A stretch of DNA of 64,000 nt from positions 289,913 to 353,912 of the forward strand of contig WAEK01000029.1 in the NCBI GenBank assembly GCA_011634665.1, read 5' to 3'. The stretch comes from Mortierella sp. BCC40632. Taxonomy: Eukaryota > Mortierellomycota > Mortierellomycetes > Mortierellales > Mortierellaceae. The position numbers were made by a program, and so were the translations under genes. The notes under the pieces were generated by a model. It did not search any database, had not been told where the DNA came from, and saw only the letters and a program-made list of their open reading frames with translations. Below are positions 12,967 through 24,851 of the stretch, one piece after another. Position 1 is the first letter of the stretch. The number at the start of each line of letters is the position of its first letter.

Positions 12967-13055
12967 AAGAAAGAAGAAAGAAAGAAAAGAAAAGGAAGGA
13001 CACAACTCAGTAAACGAAAATAAACAAAAAATAAATTGGATCCTCCTCCCAATTG

Positions 13056-13092
<37 letters not shown>

Positions 13093-15061
13093 TTACCTTG
13101 AGTGTACATTTACGAGCACTGGGCATGACTTCCTGTCGAGTCAATTTCCGCATCACATTGTGGTCGCATTCGGGGATATAATACCACTGACTCTCCAGCG
13201 GCTTGTTGTATGCGTCCTTGCCCTTGCGAGCAATCTTGCCCACACATCGCGCTGCACTCAGACAATCCAATAAATGCGCCTTGATATCCGATTCATCCTG
13301 TGTTGCTACAATCGACGGTTGGCTCGCAATCATCTCATCATACAGTTCAGACAAGGTCATCGACTTCTTTTTGCGTGCAAATACCAATGTGTCGATAATC
13401 ATTTCTGTATAATCCATCGGCGCCTTCTTGGTCTCTACTCCTCCTGACGATGACTGTGGTGGCTGTGGCTGTGATGACGATGAAGATGATTCCAAGGCTG
13501 ATTCCTGTTTGGCCTCACCCCGATCTGTCTTGGGAGCCTTGTTCACTGGCGTAGATGGACGCTCCTTGATTGATACAGTTGCTGTATCCTGCTTTGTCTT
13601 TTGCTCCAAGGACTTTTCTGCCTTGACCTTGTGGGTTGTCACGGAAGCCATCTTGGGCTTGGATTCACCATCAACCCGCTTCAATGCTGTCTCGCTGGAT
13701 TGCTCCTTGTTCATCAATTTAGATCCAGAACTGGGTTTGTTGTGAAGAGATTTCTTTTGCTTGTTCTCATCGCGTGGTGCATGGTCGCCAGGGGTTGCAT
13801 TCTCGTCATTGGTGCGGATGGATTTAGATACAGGTCGAGGAGCCTTGGTCTCTGGCTGCTTTGCTGTAGATGATGGCGAGACAGTTGTCTTTGGTGTTGA
13901 TCCAGATTTTTGCAGAGGCTTTGATCCAGGTGAATTGATGGGCGACGACGATGTCGAGACCAAAGAGGACTCTTTTGGTTGCAAATTAATGGGCCGTGCT
14001 GTTAAGGGTTGGTTCTCATCCAACTTGAGTGTGGTCAATGGCTGTCGCTGCTTTGATGGAACGGGGTTCTTGGGAGGAAGCGAGTCGTCCTCACCATCAT
14101 AAAAAATGTTGCTATCGGATCGAGGCGAGTCGAGGTTTCCGAAATTCAACTTCCGTACAGGCATCATGTCGGATGGGAGCTCAAAGACAGGTGCCGACCG
14201 GATGGGTGAAGTGCCATACTCTGTGCCAAGGTCGGAGGAAGGCGGAGGTGTGCGCAGAGCCGCCCTACCACTGGAGGTGATTTCGTATTTGTAGGCTTTG
14301 TGGCGCATCCGTGCAGTGGGTGTAAGCTGAGGTGGCGACGCGAGTTCCTGTGGAGCCATGGTTCGGTCCCGCTTGGGCGTCACCAAGCCTTGCGGAAGGA
14401 GTGGCAAGCCAAATTCATCGTCTTCATCATCATTGTCGTTATCGTTGTCGCCCAAGTCGGCTCTGGCGAATCCTGGACCGGAGCCGAGATACTGTTGGGG
14501 AACTGGTCCTGCAGGGGCTCGAAAGACCATCTTTACGCCCACAAGGTCGACAATATCGCCCGACTGCAACGCTGTCAGACGGCCGGATGGGTAACCGATT
14601 CCGTTGATACGGATTCCATTTTGGCCGAGCACATTGATCTGGAAGACCTCAGCCTCGTGGCTCCATTCAACAATGGCATGGCGCCGTGAGACCTGCTTGT
14701 TAATTCTGCCGAGATTCAGCGTTGCCTGAGAGCCTCGGCCGACAATCACGGGCATCTCGTACGATCCTTCGAGGACCATCGAGGGCATCTTTGGCTTTCT
14801 CCCAGATGTCTCTTTTTGCTGCTGGGCAGTCTTTTGCGCCGTCTTTAGCAACAGGTCGAATCCATCCACGTCCCCATTGCTCCTGTCGGGTTCTTCAGAG
14901 AAGGAAGAAGAAAAGGGGTCAGAAGAGAGAGAAAAAGATTTTCTTGGACAGTGTGTGTGCGCAGAGAGGCGTTGGGGTGGCCATCCCATGAAGATAAAAA
15001 TTGTTTTAAGAGAGGCCTTACCATCAAACAAGATGGGCTGATTTTCTTTCATCAGTTCCAT
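12466..15061 (-). CDS. FHA-domain nuclear protein with C-terminal winged-helix-like region (TOS4-like)
   Basis: Three exons, 15061-15022, 14892-13097 and 12906-12466, encode 758 residues. An FHA phosphopeptide-binding domain lies at about residues 45-135 (VIVGRGSQATLNLG, SRRHAIVEW, GQNGIRING). A long Ser/Pro/Lys-rich disordered region follows, with many basic and SP motifs. Near residues 510-610 is a helical region resembling a winged-helix or linker-histone-like fold (MTLSELYDEMIASQP, SQWYYIPECDHN). The tail has an acidic serine-rich segment, basic clusters (KKRKSV, KKRRIP) and a polyglutamate run. The architecture recalls yeast Tos4/Plm2, FHA chromatin proteins made at G1/S, but orthology is not proven. 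Intron 2 holds a 24-base A run and a GA repeat. An ACGCG core occurs about 325 bp upstream, weakly hinting at MBF-type control. Confidence 0.8.
12921..12961. repeat. (GA)n microsatellite
   Basis: About 41 bp of alternating G and A inside intron 2 of the FHA gene. It reads as (TC)n on the coding strand, close to the acceptor at 12907, so it may serve as part of the polypyrimidine tract. Confidence 0.9.
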
Positions 15062-16012
15062 TGCAAGGAGGATTGGGGTTGGAGGCGATGGTCAGCGAGA
15101 ATGTAAGGTCCCTTTTCAGCTGGGCAAGCTGAATCCAGATATCGCAGGGGAGGAGGGTCAATGGGCGGTTGTGTGGTGGGCGCAGATGCAACAGAAGGTG
15201 TCAAATGAGATTAAATGAGATGGTGGTGAGAGGAGTGGGATCGATGAGATCGGTGGAGATCGGGCGAGTCGGATCGATACCACGAGAAAAGAGATTGCGA
15301 TGGATTACAAAGAGAGAGAGACAGAGAGACAGAGATGATCCTGAAGATGCAGCAGATGATCCAAAGACACTCAGCGGAGGCTCAAAACGCGCGTCGTGGA
15401 ATTGTTTTTTCCTCTCTCCCGCCCTCGCCTCTTGTCTCGAGGCCGTGTGGCGGAGGGAGGCTCTCTCTCTCTCTGACTGTCCTCTGACCTGTTCAAATCC
15501 ACGCGCACTCTGTAGACATGTCCTGTTTCCCTTACACACACACATACTTTGGACCTAATGCCAGGCTAGTCTCCTCTTCCCGGTTAACACAACCCGGTCA
15601 CTGCATTATCACGACAACACTGCATACAGATTGGCACGCAATGGCATCGTACGGCTGAAGGGAAAGAAGAGAAAGTGTGTTGAACAGTGGTTCAAGTTTG
15701 GTCGGCTCCAGTCCAGCCACCAACCAATCGCCACGTGCGATTCGACAAACAGAGTCAAGATAATTTTATCAATTACGGAGTCTTTTATTTGTATAGAAAA
15801 TTGTCAGTGAAAAGATGGCTTTTTTAGTTGAGGTAATCGGTAGGGAGGAAGAAGAGGAGGATTTGGCCAAGGAAAATAAAAAAAGGAAGAAAAAGTCAAA
15901 AGACACCCTTATACGTTGAGTATGAAGAGTGCCCACATCGTCCCAAGGACTGATGTCCAGACCAAACATCCGAGAGAAGGAGCAAAGAAAAAAAGAAAGC
16001 ATTTCTGCTATC

Positions 16013-16456
16013 TTAATCCTCACTATCTTCCTCGCTGCTCAATCTGGTTGCTTTTCCTCCGTTGACGCTTTTTTTTTTGTGTCCCTCGTTGGCTCAAGGA
16101 TTGAGAAGACGCAGGATCGAAGCATTTTCGGGGGAGTGGAAGGGGAGGAGAACATTGTAAAAAAAAAAATAGGAGTCATTGCCAGAGAGAGTCATGGAAA
16201 GAAAAACCTCGGTTGACGAAGTATTCTATCCAGATCTCAGGAGAAATGACAACAACTCACAGCAGTCTTGAACGCAGATGGCGGGCGCAGGGAACCAGGG
16301 GGGCCGGGAGGAGCCAAAAGGCAGGACAGGGAAAACCGCATTTAGGGAAATGAGGTCCTCCTTTGCTTGCACTTGCCCACGACATTTGATCCGCAAGGTC
16401 AAAAGGGACGGGGATTCGACTGACACCAAAGGAGCCGGGAGAGGTGACAGGACCAT
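16013..16456 (-). CDS. Candidate small spliced gene, unknown function
   Basis: Tentative model of two exons, 16456-16261 and 16092-16013, giving 91 residues. Exon 1 starts at an ATG with context CAAGATGG and ends at a textbook GTGAGT donor. Exon 2 follows an AG preceded by a pyrimidine-rich stretch and ends in a serine/acidic tail (RLSSEEDSED) before TAA. Phases agree. The residues are Ser/Pro-rich at the start (MVLSPLPAPLVSVESP), and I recognise no domain. A minus-strand AATAAA about 220 bp downstream fits a transcript end. Against it, the opposite strand is also open across exon 1 (16278-16502), the composition is not distinctive, and other splices are possible. Transcript data would settle it. 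Confidence 0.28.
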
Positions 16457-16921
16457 CTTGCTCGAAGGACTTGAGCTACGACTCAATACAAACTTCTGCT
16501 AGATGGGGATCAAGAAGGAGTCGCAAAGAGTCGGGACGAGGGAGGGGGAAACGGAGCGATAGGAAGGATAGAGGGGGGGAAGAAGAGATAGCCATCATCA
16601 CACCAGCCAATTACTTTTTTTTTTTGAAAGAAAAAAATGAAAAATGAAAAATGCTTGTTCTCCCAAGGAGTCATTGCTTCTGTTGAAGAAACTTTCATGT
16701 TAGTCCATTCACACGCAGCAACCACCGTTGCACCAGACATGAAAGTCATAAAACAATAATCAAAGAGATGAAAAAGAAATGGGGAGGGGGGGAGGGGGGG
16801 GAAAAAAGTAAAGAGAAAGGCTTGGAATCTGTTAAGAGATTCCTGGGGTGAATGCCGTTGAGGCACTCTAACTTTGGGTTACCATATCGTTCGTTTGTTG
16901 AAAAGAAACGCATTGGCTCAC

Positions 16922-16955
16922 GGACAGGTCCTTCGAATCCGAAGGATACCTGTCC
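16922..16955 (-). other. Imperfect hairpin in the MET6 3' flank
   Basis: A 14-bp stem with a four-base loop and one two-base bulge: 16922-16935 pairs with 16940-16955, bulge at 16946-16947. The stem halves are GGACAGGTCCTTCG and CGAAGGATACCTGTCC. It begins 33 nt past the MET6 stop, so it should lie in the 3' untranslated region of that transcript. Function is unknown. Confidence 0.7.
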
Positions 16956-16987
16956 AGCGCTCGACGACGTTTTCGACGGAAGCACGC

Positions 16988-19600
16988 TTAGGCAGAGCCT
17001 GAAGCGCGCAAGGCCTTGGCAACAGCAACCATGTTCTCCAAGGACTCATTGACCTCCTTCCAACCACGGGTCTTAAGACCGCAGTCGGGGTTGATCCACA
17101 AGTTACGGGCAGGGATGTACCTAGAGAAGCACAAGGGTTTGTTAGATACCTTTTTCTCTTACTTTAGTTCAGGAACAGTCCATGAAAAAATAGCTCAACT
17201 TGGAACATCACTTACTGCAACATGGCATCGGCACGCTCCTTCATCTCGGCGGTGGAAGGAACACGGGGGGAGTGGATGTCAAAGACACCAGGTCCAATGC
17301 CAGCATTGTAACCATGGGTGGCAAAGGCATTCAAGATCTTCATGTCACTCTTCGAGTTCTCGATGGTGAGGACATCGGCATCCATGCGAATGATTGCCTG
17401 GAAGATATCCTGGAAATCACTGTAGCACATGTGGGTGTGGATCACAGTCTTGTCGGCAACACCGGTGGTCGAGAGCAAGAAAGCATCAACGGCCCACTGG
17501 AGGTAGTACTCATAGTCGACAGCACGGAGAGGAAGACCCTCACGAATGGCAGGCTCATCGACCTGGATGTGGACAATGCCAACCTTCTCCAGATCAACGA
17601 CCTCGTCGCGGATGGCCAAGGCCAACTGAGTGCAGACAATCGACTGAGGAATGTCATCACGGACAAAGGACCAGCGCAAGCAGGTGACGGGTCCAGTCAA
17701 CATACCCTTCATGGGCTTGCTGGTCAACGACTGAGCATAGACAGTCTCCTCAGTCGTCATGGGGTGAATGCGGTGCACATCACCAAAGATAATTGGGGGG
17801 CGGACGCAGCGCGAACCATACGAGGCAATCCATCCGTTCTCCGAGAAGATATAGCCCTCAAGACGCTCACCAAAGTAGGCAACCATGTCGTTACGCTCAG
17901 CCTCACCGTGGACGAGAACATCCAACTCGAGCTTCTCCTGAGCACGAATACAGAACTCGATCTCCTTCTTGATGAACTCCTTGTAAGTCTTCTCATCAAT
18001 CTCGCCCTTGGTGAACTTGGAACGAGCGAGACGAATCTCCTTAGTCTGAGGGAAAGAGCCGATCGTGGTGGTGGGGAAGGCAGGGAGAGGGAGGGTCTCG
18101 TGCTGCTTCTGCTGACGGGTGGGGAAGACGCTGCGGCGACGGAGCTGATCGGGGACAATGGCCTCCAAACGCTGACGGACAGCGGCGTTGGTGGTGTGGG
18201 GAGAAACACGGCGAGCCTCGACTGAGCGAGCATTGTCGGCCAAGGCAGCCTCAACGGACTCGGTACCCTTGTTAAGAGCCTGAGCAAGGACGTGGATTTC
18301 CTTGCACTTCTCCTCAGAGTAAGCAAGCCAGTCAAAGAGCTCAGGCTTCTGCGAAGCGAGACGCTTCTCGAAGCGGAGAGTGACGGGGGTGTGGAGGAGC
18401 GAGCACGAGGGGGCGACAAAGATGCGGTCAGAACCGATGGCCTGAACGGCAGTGTGGGCGAGCTCAAGAGCCTTGGCAAGGTTGGTCTTCCAGATGTTAC
18501 GACCATCGACAAGACCAAGGGAGAGGACCTGGGTCGCGTTCAAGTTGTCAATGACGTGCTGAAGCTGCTCGGGGGCACGAACAAGATCGATGTGAAGACC
18601 AGCAATAGGGGTGTCCTTGACGAACGAGACGTTGTTGCCAATACGACCAAAGTAGGTAGCGATCAAGAACTTGAGCGAAGGGGCAGCAGCACCGAGACGG
18701 TTGTAGACAGCGCGGAACTGGTCAATGACCTCTGCGGAAAGATCCAAGACAAGGATGGGCTCATCGATCTGGACCCAGTCGGCACCAGCAGCAGCCAACT
18801 TGGCAAAGAGCTCCTCGTAGACAGGAAGGACCTTAGGGAGAAGAGAAAGGAGGTTCAAGCCAGGAGAGTTCTTGGCAGCCTTGCCGAGCAAGAGGAACGA
18901 GAGGGGTCCCAAGACAACAGGGCGGGTGTGGATACCCAAAGCCTTGGCCTCGTTGAACTCTTCGACAGTCTTGACCTTGGAGCTCAATCCAAAGGTCTGG
19001 TTGGTCTCAAACTCGGGGACACTAGATAATCAGGCGGGGCGAATGAAGGTGAGTGTTATGATCTAATGATGACACGGGCGACTAAACTGATAAATAGAGA
19101 GTTAACTTACATGTAGTGGTAGTTGGTATCGAACCACTTCTTCATCTCCTGAGCCTCGATATCGACCTTAGCCTGGGTCTCAGTAGCAGGCTTCTGGATA
19201 CCACGGCCAATAGCGAAAGTGCGCTCATGACCGTCAGCAAGGTGACGGAAACGCTGGGGAATGACGTTGAACATAACCGAGTGGTCGAGGACATGATCAT
19301 AGAAGGAGAAGTCGCCGGAGGGGATGTGCTCCAAGCCCTGGGACTTCTGGAGCTTCCAGTTCTCAGCACGAAGCTTGACAGCGGCCTCATCGAGAGCAGT
19401 CTCGTTGACCTTGCCAGCCCAGTAGCTCTCAACAATCTTCTTTGTCTCGCGCTGGGCGCCCTGTGTAATGCAAAGCAAAAGCAGAGATTGGCAATGGGTT
19501 AAAAAGGATGATCTGGAGGCCAAGGGGTGAAGATGGACAAAGATAAGGGAAGGGTGCAACTTACGATTCTGGGGAAACCGAGGTTAGTAGCAAAGACCAT
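16988..19600 (-). CDS. MET6: Cobalamin-independent methionine synthase
   Basis: Four exons, 19600-19565, 19460-19111, 19021-17216 and 17120-16988, give 774 residues (yeast Met6 has 767). The enzyme moves the methyl group of 5-methyltetrahydrofolate polyglutamate to homocysteine in the cytosol, the last step of methionine synthesis. Zinc ligands are visible: His and Cys of THMCYSDF near residue 655, and the Cys of [11 protein letters not shown] near 738. Other blocks are LGFPRI at the start, [13 protein letters not shown] across a splice, TTIGSFPQT, and [14 protein letters not shown]. Exon 1 codes only 12 residues. The exons use a strongly biased, C-ending codon set, which leaves long open frames on the opposite strand and suggests high expression. 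A TATA box and two CCAAT boxes lie 150-250 bp upstream. Confidence 0.97.
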
Positions 19601-19750
19601 GGTGGATATTGGTGAGTGTGAAAAGAGAGTGTGGGTGGGTGGATGTAAGAGTGTGTGTAGGCTTGGGATGCGCGGAGCGAGCAAACTGTCGATAGAGTGT
19701 GGTGAGAGGGGATTCTGCAAGGAGAGTCGCAATGCAGGCGAAAGAGGCCC

Positions 19751-19847
19751 TTTTATACCTGTTGTGCTCCCCGCCTAGACAGGTTGCAGATGAGGCCATC
19801 GCCTCGTTCCGCGCCACTGATTGGTTGAGATGGTTCAATGGCCAATA
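19751..19847 (-). promoter_or_regulatory. MET6 promoter: TATA box and two CCAAT boxes
   Basis: Reading the minus strand, TATAAAA occupies 19757-19751, about 151 bp before the MET6 start. A CCAAT box in MET6 orientation is at 19825-19821, and one on the plus strand is at 19843-19847. The order and spacing fit a strong polymerase II promoter. No CACGTG methionine element was seen in this stretch. Confidence 0.55.
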
Positions 19848-20926
19848 GTACAGTGCGCCCTGCATTTTTCTCACACTTGCCTCTCTTCTGCTGCCCTGCC
19901 GCGCGCAGGGAACTCGAACAATTGGCACCTTCGTACATTGGCCGTCCTCGCTAGCTTAGGATGGAGGCCCCAGGGGCGAAGGATCGCAAGCAACACCAGC
20001 CATGGCATGCTAGACATGGGTATTACCATCTCGAGCGCTCTTTTACCAAATCAACCTCGCTCGTCCCGAAGTCACTCGTGGCTCGAGATGGACAAGAGGC
20101 CATCATTTCCTCCTTGTAAGTTCCAGTCATGACCAAGCGCGCTCTGCCCCTTTTGTCCTCACCAAAGGCACTTCATTCCCTCCCTTAATTTTTTTTTTTT
20201 TTGATCCGCTTCAACTTCGTTACTCGCCCATGCAACGGGGACCCTACACATCATTGAGTGCAAACAGACAAGTGCATAAGTGCTCGTGTAAAGTGACATG
20301 TTACCCAACAGAGGACTACGCAATATAGACTCGCGATATTAACAGATCATAACGATGCAGGTGGACGAGCTCTGGTCCGTATTATTGCCAGGATACGTGA
20401 AGACAAAATGGAGAAGGAGAAGAGAACCCACCTTGGCTCAGGGTGTACGGCATTTTGACACAGGATCGTTTCTAATGTCAAACTGTCAAGTTCAGGACCG
20501 AGCCCTTGGGCTGATCTGGCAAGGCGCCTGACTCTATGATGGGCGTCCTTTGTCGAAAAAGCACGCCATGGAGGATTACATGCATTCGACCCGCCTCTTC
20601 CCTCTTACCTGTGCTTGTGCTGTGAGTCAACCAAAAAGAAAATTTCATAACTCCCCTGTGCCACGGTCTCTCCGTCTATGGCTGAGAGCAGTCCCCAAAT
20701 TATTATCTCCGCCCATTCTCTCACGCACACTCGTTATCGTTCTGGCATCTGTAGACCACTCGGCTCTCAAAGAGAGGGAGAGAGAGAGGGAGAGAGAAAG
20801 AGAGAGAAAAAGAGAAAAAGAGAAAAAAGAGAGGGACTCTCTTCCTCCTACGCCAGGTACATAGGCGCTAGTCAGAGAAAAGCCCTGACAGTTTTAATGA
20901 CGGGCAGTAAAAGAAAATCCTCACTT
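19848..20926. other. Spacer between MET6 promoter and AP-4 beta 3' end
   Basis: About 1.1 kb without a supportable gene. It has a T run near 20189-20202 and a GA-rich microsatellite at about 20769-20832. One open frame of 58 codons (20355-20531, plus) has a protein-like look but no recognised family and no flanking support, so it is not called. The 3' end of the AP-4 beta transcript should fall in the right part. Confidence 0.5.
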
Positions 20927-23500
20927 TCACCGGATCGCGGCCAAGGTGTTGAACCCCATTTGAAACATCCAGTCGATATCCAACAGCATGCTAATATCCT
21001 TTCCGTCCTCATCTTCCTCATTCGCACTGTCCTCTTCGGCACTTTTCTTCTCCAAGCAAGAATGGTTTTGCGTCCCGAATTGCAGCACAAACCTGTCCTT
21101 GGCCACGCGCCCCAACCCTTTCTTGAGAACACCAATGCCGTCCATCTCCTTGCTGGCTCCTATAGCTCCAGGCATTCGACCAGAGCTGGTGGTGGTCGGA
21201 AAGGCAGTCTCGTTTAGATCTTTTGCCAGCAGAGTCAGGGGCTCCAGGTAGAACGACTCGATAAATCGCGCTGCATCAGAGACATCGCGCGATACACCCA
21301 TGCTTCTCCTGTTGATTCCATGATTGTCACCTCCTTCAGGGATCACAAGCTGATCGATGGCCTGGTGGAGGATGGCAAGTCGCTGCTGGAAATAGGACCT
21401 TGTATCATTGTTATCTTCACTGGACATTGTTCCCGCTGTCGGTGGGGATGATGCCGTACCTTCAGTCACTGCAGCGGTGGTATCGACCGCAGGACCTTGG
21501 CTCTCATGCTCAACTGAAAAGGCCACAAGGTGGCAAGCCAGATGCAACGTTGCCATCTGTTCTGCTCGAATCCTGACCGATGTGACCGTAGACTCTTGCT
21601 CTACTGTTGCTACTGCTCGAAATCTCTTTTGGGCTCTAATCCCGGGATAGTCCATGGATTGGACAAGGTCCTGGATTTGTTGCTGCAGCAATAGTACGTA
21701 CTGAACTCGCATCCCGAGTGCTGTACCAATGGCTCGAATTCTCTTTTCATGGTCACGGTTAGATTCGTCCTCTGTTTCCAAAGAAAGTTCTGTCGTGGAT
21801 GTTACCTTGACTTGCTCCATTTGTTGTCTCAGCATGCTTTGGTGTATCGACTCTTCTAGTAACAAAATCCGAATGCCTCCAGTTCTTGCAAGTCTTGACA
21901 TGTCGCTTGGTTCTGGACTAGACATTCCTAGACTCTCTCTGTCACCTTCTTCCTCTCCTGCTTGGCTTGGATCATCGTATCGGAATCTGAGAGGCTTTTT
22001 CTTTTTCGCGATCCGGTCGAGTTCTTCTTGATCTAAATGACGAAGAAGCACTTGACCTAGTAGCTTGACTTGATGTGCATCAAGTATATTGGTAGTGCTG
22101 CTATTGGAAGGACTGGCACTTCCTACGATGGGGGCAGACTTTTCGTTCAAGCGTCTCTTTTCGTTGAAGCCTCTTTGCCAGCATGCTACATTCATTGGAA
22201 ATTTCCCAAAGAAAAAAAAAAATAAAAATAAAAATAAAAATAAAAATAAAAAATAAGCAAAGTGATCTTTTCCACATCCCAACAAAACCTGGTTCGACAA
22301 CTCAGCTTAAAAATTGAATACCTTCAATGGCCGTCATGATCCTTGTGGCAATCTTGGATATGACCGTCTCTTCCAGATCCAGGTCCGCAATGCGGACTTG
22401 GTTCCACTCTGTGTCACACGCCATCATATTTGCCCCTTGTTCCTTATTGGTCCTATTGGTCCTGCTGGACTTGGCCCCCTGGACAGCACCACGTGCATGG
22501 TTATGCTTGTCTAAAAGGTTGGGCGGAGTAACATACGTGTACTCGAGCCCAGAAAAGACGGCCAATAAACGAAACAAGCGATGTAAGCACATCTTCATCA
22601 TGGTCGTAGAGTCTATCGTATTATCCTCTCGGCTACTGTCAATGCCACCTCGAGACTCTTGTTGCTCTGGGGAGGAGTTCTGTTGCTGCTGGGATCCAAT
22701 GAGTCCCATCAATTCGATAGCCTGACAAGCAGCCCGTACATATGCCTCCAACGCATGTCGGTCCGGTTGTAAGATCGACCGGTCTGGATACTGTTTCTGT
22801 AGAACAGCAAGATCGACCATGGTAGCCACTCGACAGAAATGGTCCAGGATGGCCTTCATCACCGTCTCGGATCTTGCGATCGTCTTGGTTTTGATGGCAA
22901 CCATTGCACAGAGCTCTAGCTTTTTGAGCTTGATCTCAACCAAGTCAATAGGTCTAGAATACGAGGAACAAAGTTTGAAAGAATTGGTCATTATGGAGGA
23001 TTCATTGCAACAGAGTCAAAGAAGACTAGGCCATCGGGTTGATTCGACAACACATACTTGCAGAACAAGGCCGAGATATGGGCAAGATCATCATGTAGAA
23101 ACCGTCCATTCATCTCAAGTAGCAGTCCGAGGTGGCAAAGAGAGCCATAAACAAACTCGGGAACAGGGGATTCTAATTGACCCAGCAGTGTCTCTGTAGA
23201 CCGGATAAACGACGAGACAGAATAGAAAAGAGAAAGAGGATGTCAGTCATAGATATTCTCAACTGAAGACTGGATAGGTCATAAGCTAGTTCGATTTCTG
23301 GATTACCTTCGATAGTATTACGAACTTCATCCTGGATCTCGTCCAGATCCTGACAGAGCCATATGAAGAGTTTCAGTGTCGCCATCTGAACTGCCATCGA
23401 GGGATGCCTTAAGCCATCATCAATATCGTTCTAGATTGTTAAAAACGTAGTCACCAACCATCAAAACTTAGTCATGGCTGGATATAAAGAGTAGAACTAG

Positions 23501-23532
<32 letters not shown>

Positions 23533-24642
23533 TGCGAATTGACGATTACCATGATCTCGTAGATTTCGTCGTCTGTTTCGGGTTTGTATCGAGAGAGAAC
23601 CGTCAAGATGATTTGTAACTGTCCAGGGCTCCAGTCTTTGAACCGTTTTAATAGATAAGATGCAATGGCCTGGTTGATCACTAGACCTCCTTCGTCCACG
23701 AGAATGGTCTCCAAAGCCATAATACTACTGATCACCACTTGAGTTTCTCTGTCCCTGAGTAGTCCGTAGAGTCTGTCTACAATTTCGCTTTCTGATCAAG
23801 AGAATCGATGTTGTCAATAGGCGCTTCATAACAGTAGCGACAACCCAAAAGAAGAAGAAGAAGAAGAAAAGAATATCACCACGATCTTTACCAATGACAA
23901 AGAGGGGATCGAGTTCATAGAGCGAGATGCATGCCATGGTCGCTGTTTTGCGGACATGAGCATTTTTATCTTGGAGACCACTGTTCAAGGGCTGCAGCAT
24001 GAACCGAAGAACGCTCTTTTGCCTTGATATTCCGTCCAATTAATACACGCGCATGTTCGCAAAAAGCACGACCCGATGGGCGTAGCAGAGAAGGACGATA
24101 CATAAAAAAAAAAGTGTCAGTCCTTAGAAAAACAGAGCTCGCGGAACAAATTCCTTCGCACAAGAACAAGGAAAAAAGGTTCCAGTCGCGCTCTATTACC
24201 CAAGAGAACAGATGGTTCGGAGCGCGAGTGCGCGCACAACAGGGTCCAGATCAGTACAGTCCTGAAGTAGAGTGTTGATGCAGAGAATGCAGAGTTCCTC
24301 GTTCTGGGACCCATATCGACTCAGGAATGCATAGGCAGCTCTCTTTACAGGAATATCTCGCGTCGAAGCAGTCTACAAAGGAGGGGCCAAAAGAGGGGGA
24401 GAGAAGAGCGTTCAAGCCATTAACTACTTTTGCTCGGAGGAAGTGTGAACGGCTAAAAGAGAGGGAAATACCGGTAGGCAGGGAAAAGAGCGTGTAGTTA
24501 CCGAGACAATGTGCGCAAAGAGCGAAGAGACGTCAATGCCCTGGCCCATGAGTTCCTGAACGCGTTGCATTAGCTGTCCATGGTGCTGTGGGCCTTGACG
24601 CTGATGATCCTTGAATGCCTCTGCCAGTTCTGGGAGGTCCAT
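20927..24642 (-). CDS. AP4B1: AP-4 complex subunit beta (beta-adaptin family)
   Basis: Eight exons: 24642-24502, 24372-24200, 24022-23892, 23791-23550, 23430-23307, 23193-23058, 22953-22322 and 22185-20927, for 945 residues. Beta-adaptins form the trunk of adaptor complexes that select cargo at the trans-Golgi network. The N-terminal half is an adaptin helical repeat domain: GQGIDVSSLFAHIVSTAS, INTLLQDCTDLDPVVRALAL, DKNAHVRKTATMACISLY, DEGGLVINQAIASYLLKRF and RYKPETDDEIYEIM. These match human AP4B1 more closely than AP-1/2 or AP-3 beta as I recall them. The second half is Gln/Ser-rich and divergent; no clathrin box was seen, as expected for AP-4. The acceptor before 24022 was fixed by phase. 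It lies 209 bp from the divergent XRCC2-like gene. Orthology should be confirmed with a tree. Confidence 0.85.
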
Positions 24643-24851
24643 TATGGAGATTGAATGTCGGTGCAGATGGACAGACGTGTACTTCAGGGAGAGTCTTTTT
24701 TTTTAAATGAGAGAGAAACACCGCCTCCAAGGCCCATTTTTTTTCTCTCTCTCTTTCCAGATTTCGTGGCGCAACAATGCTAAAAAAGAGCCGCGTCGTT
24801 GGCCCCGTCTGGACTGACTCTGTTCCATCCTAACTGGGATCCAAGGCCACC

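Larger units (their letters stand above)
15062..16987. other. Spacer between FHA gene and MET6, with one candidate gene inside
   Basis: About 1.9 kb. The candidate gene is listed separately at 16013-16456. The part next to the FHA start (15062-15780) has a short GA/CAGA repeat near 15310-15336, a CT repeat near 15461-15475, and a CACGTG hexamer with an adjacent CCAAT at about 15724-15737. On the minus strand an AATAAA lies near 15790, fitting a transcript end from a minus gene upstream. The part next to MET6 (16457-16987) holds the hairpin at 16922-16955, G-rich runs near 16780-16800 and a T-run/A-rich block at 16615-16637. I see no other supportable gene. Confidence 0.5.

Noticed and set aside
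16278..16502. 74-codon plus-strand frame between the FHA gene and MET6
   Set aside because: Gly/Arg-rich composition from GC-rich DNA, with no family. The minus-strand reading has a better donor and phase, though both remain weak.
17200..18225. A 341-codon open frame antisense to MET6
   Set aside because: It lies wholly opposite a confident methionine synthase exon. The strong codon bias of MET6 removes stops from the complementary frame; no family match is visible.
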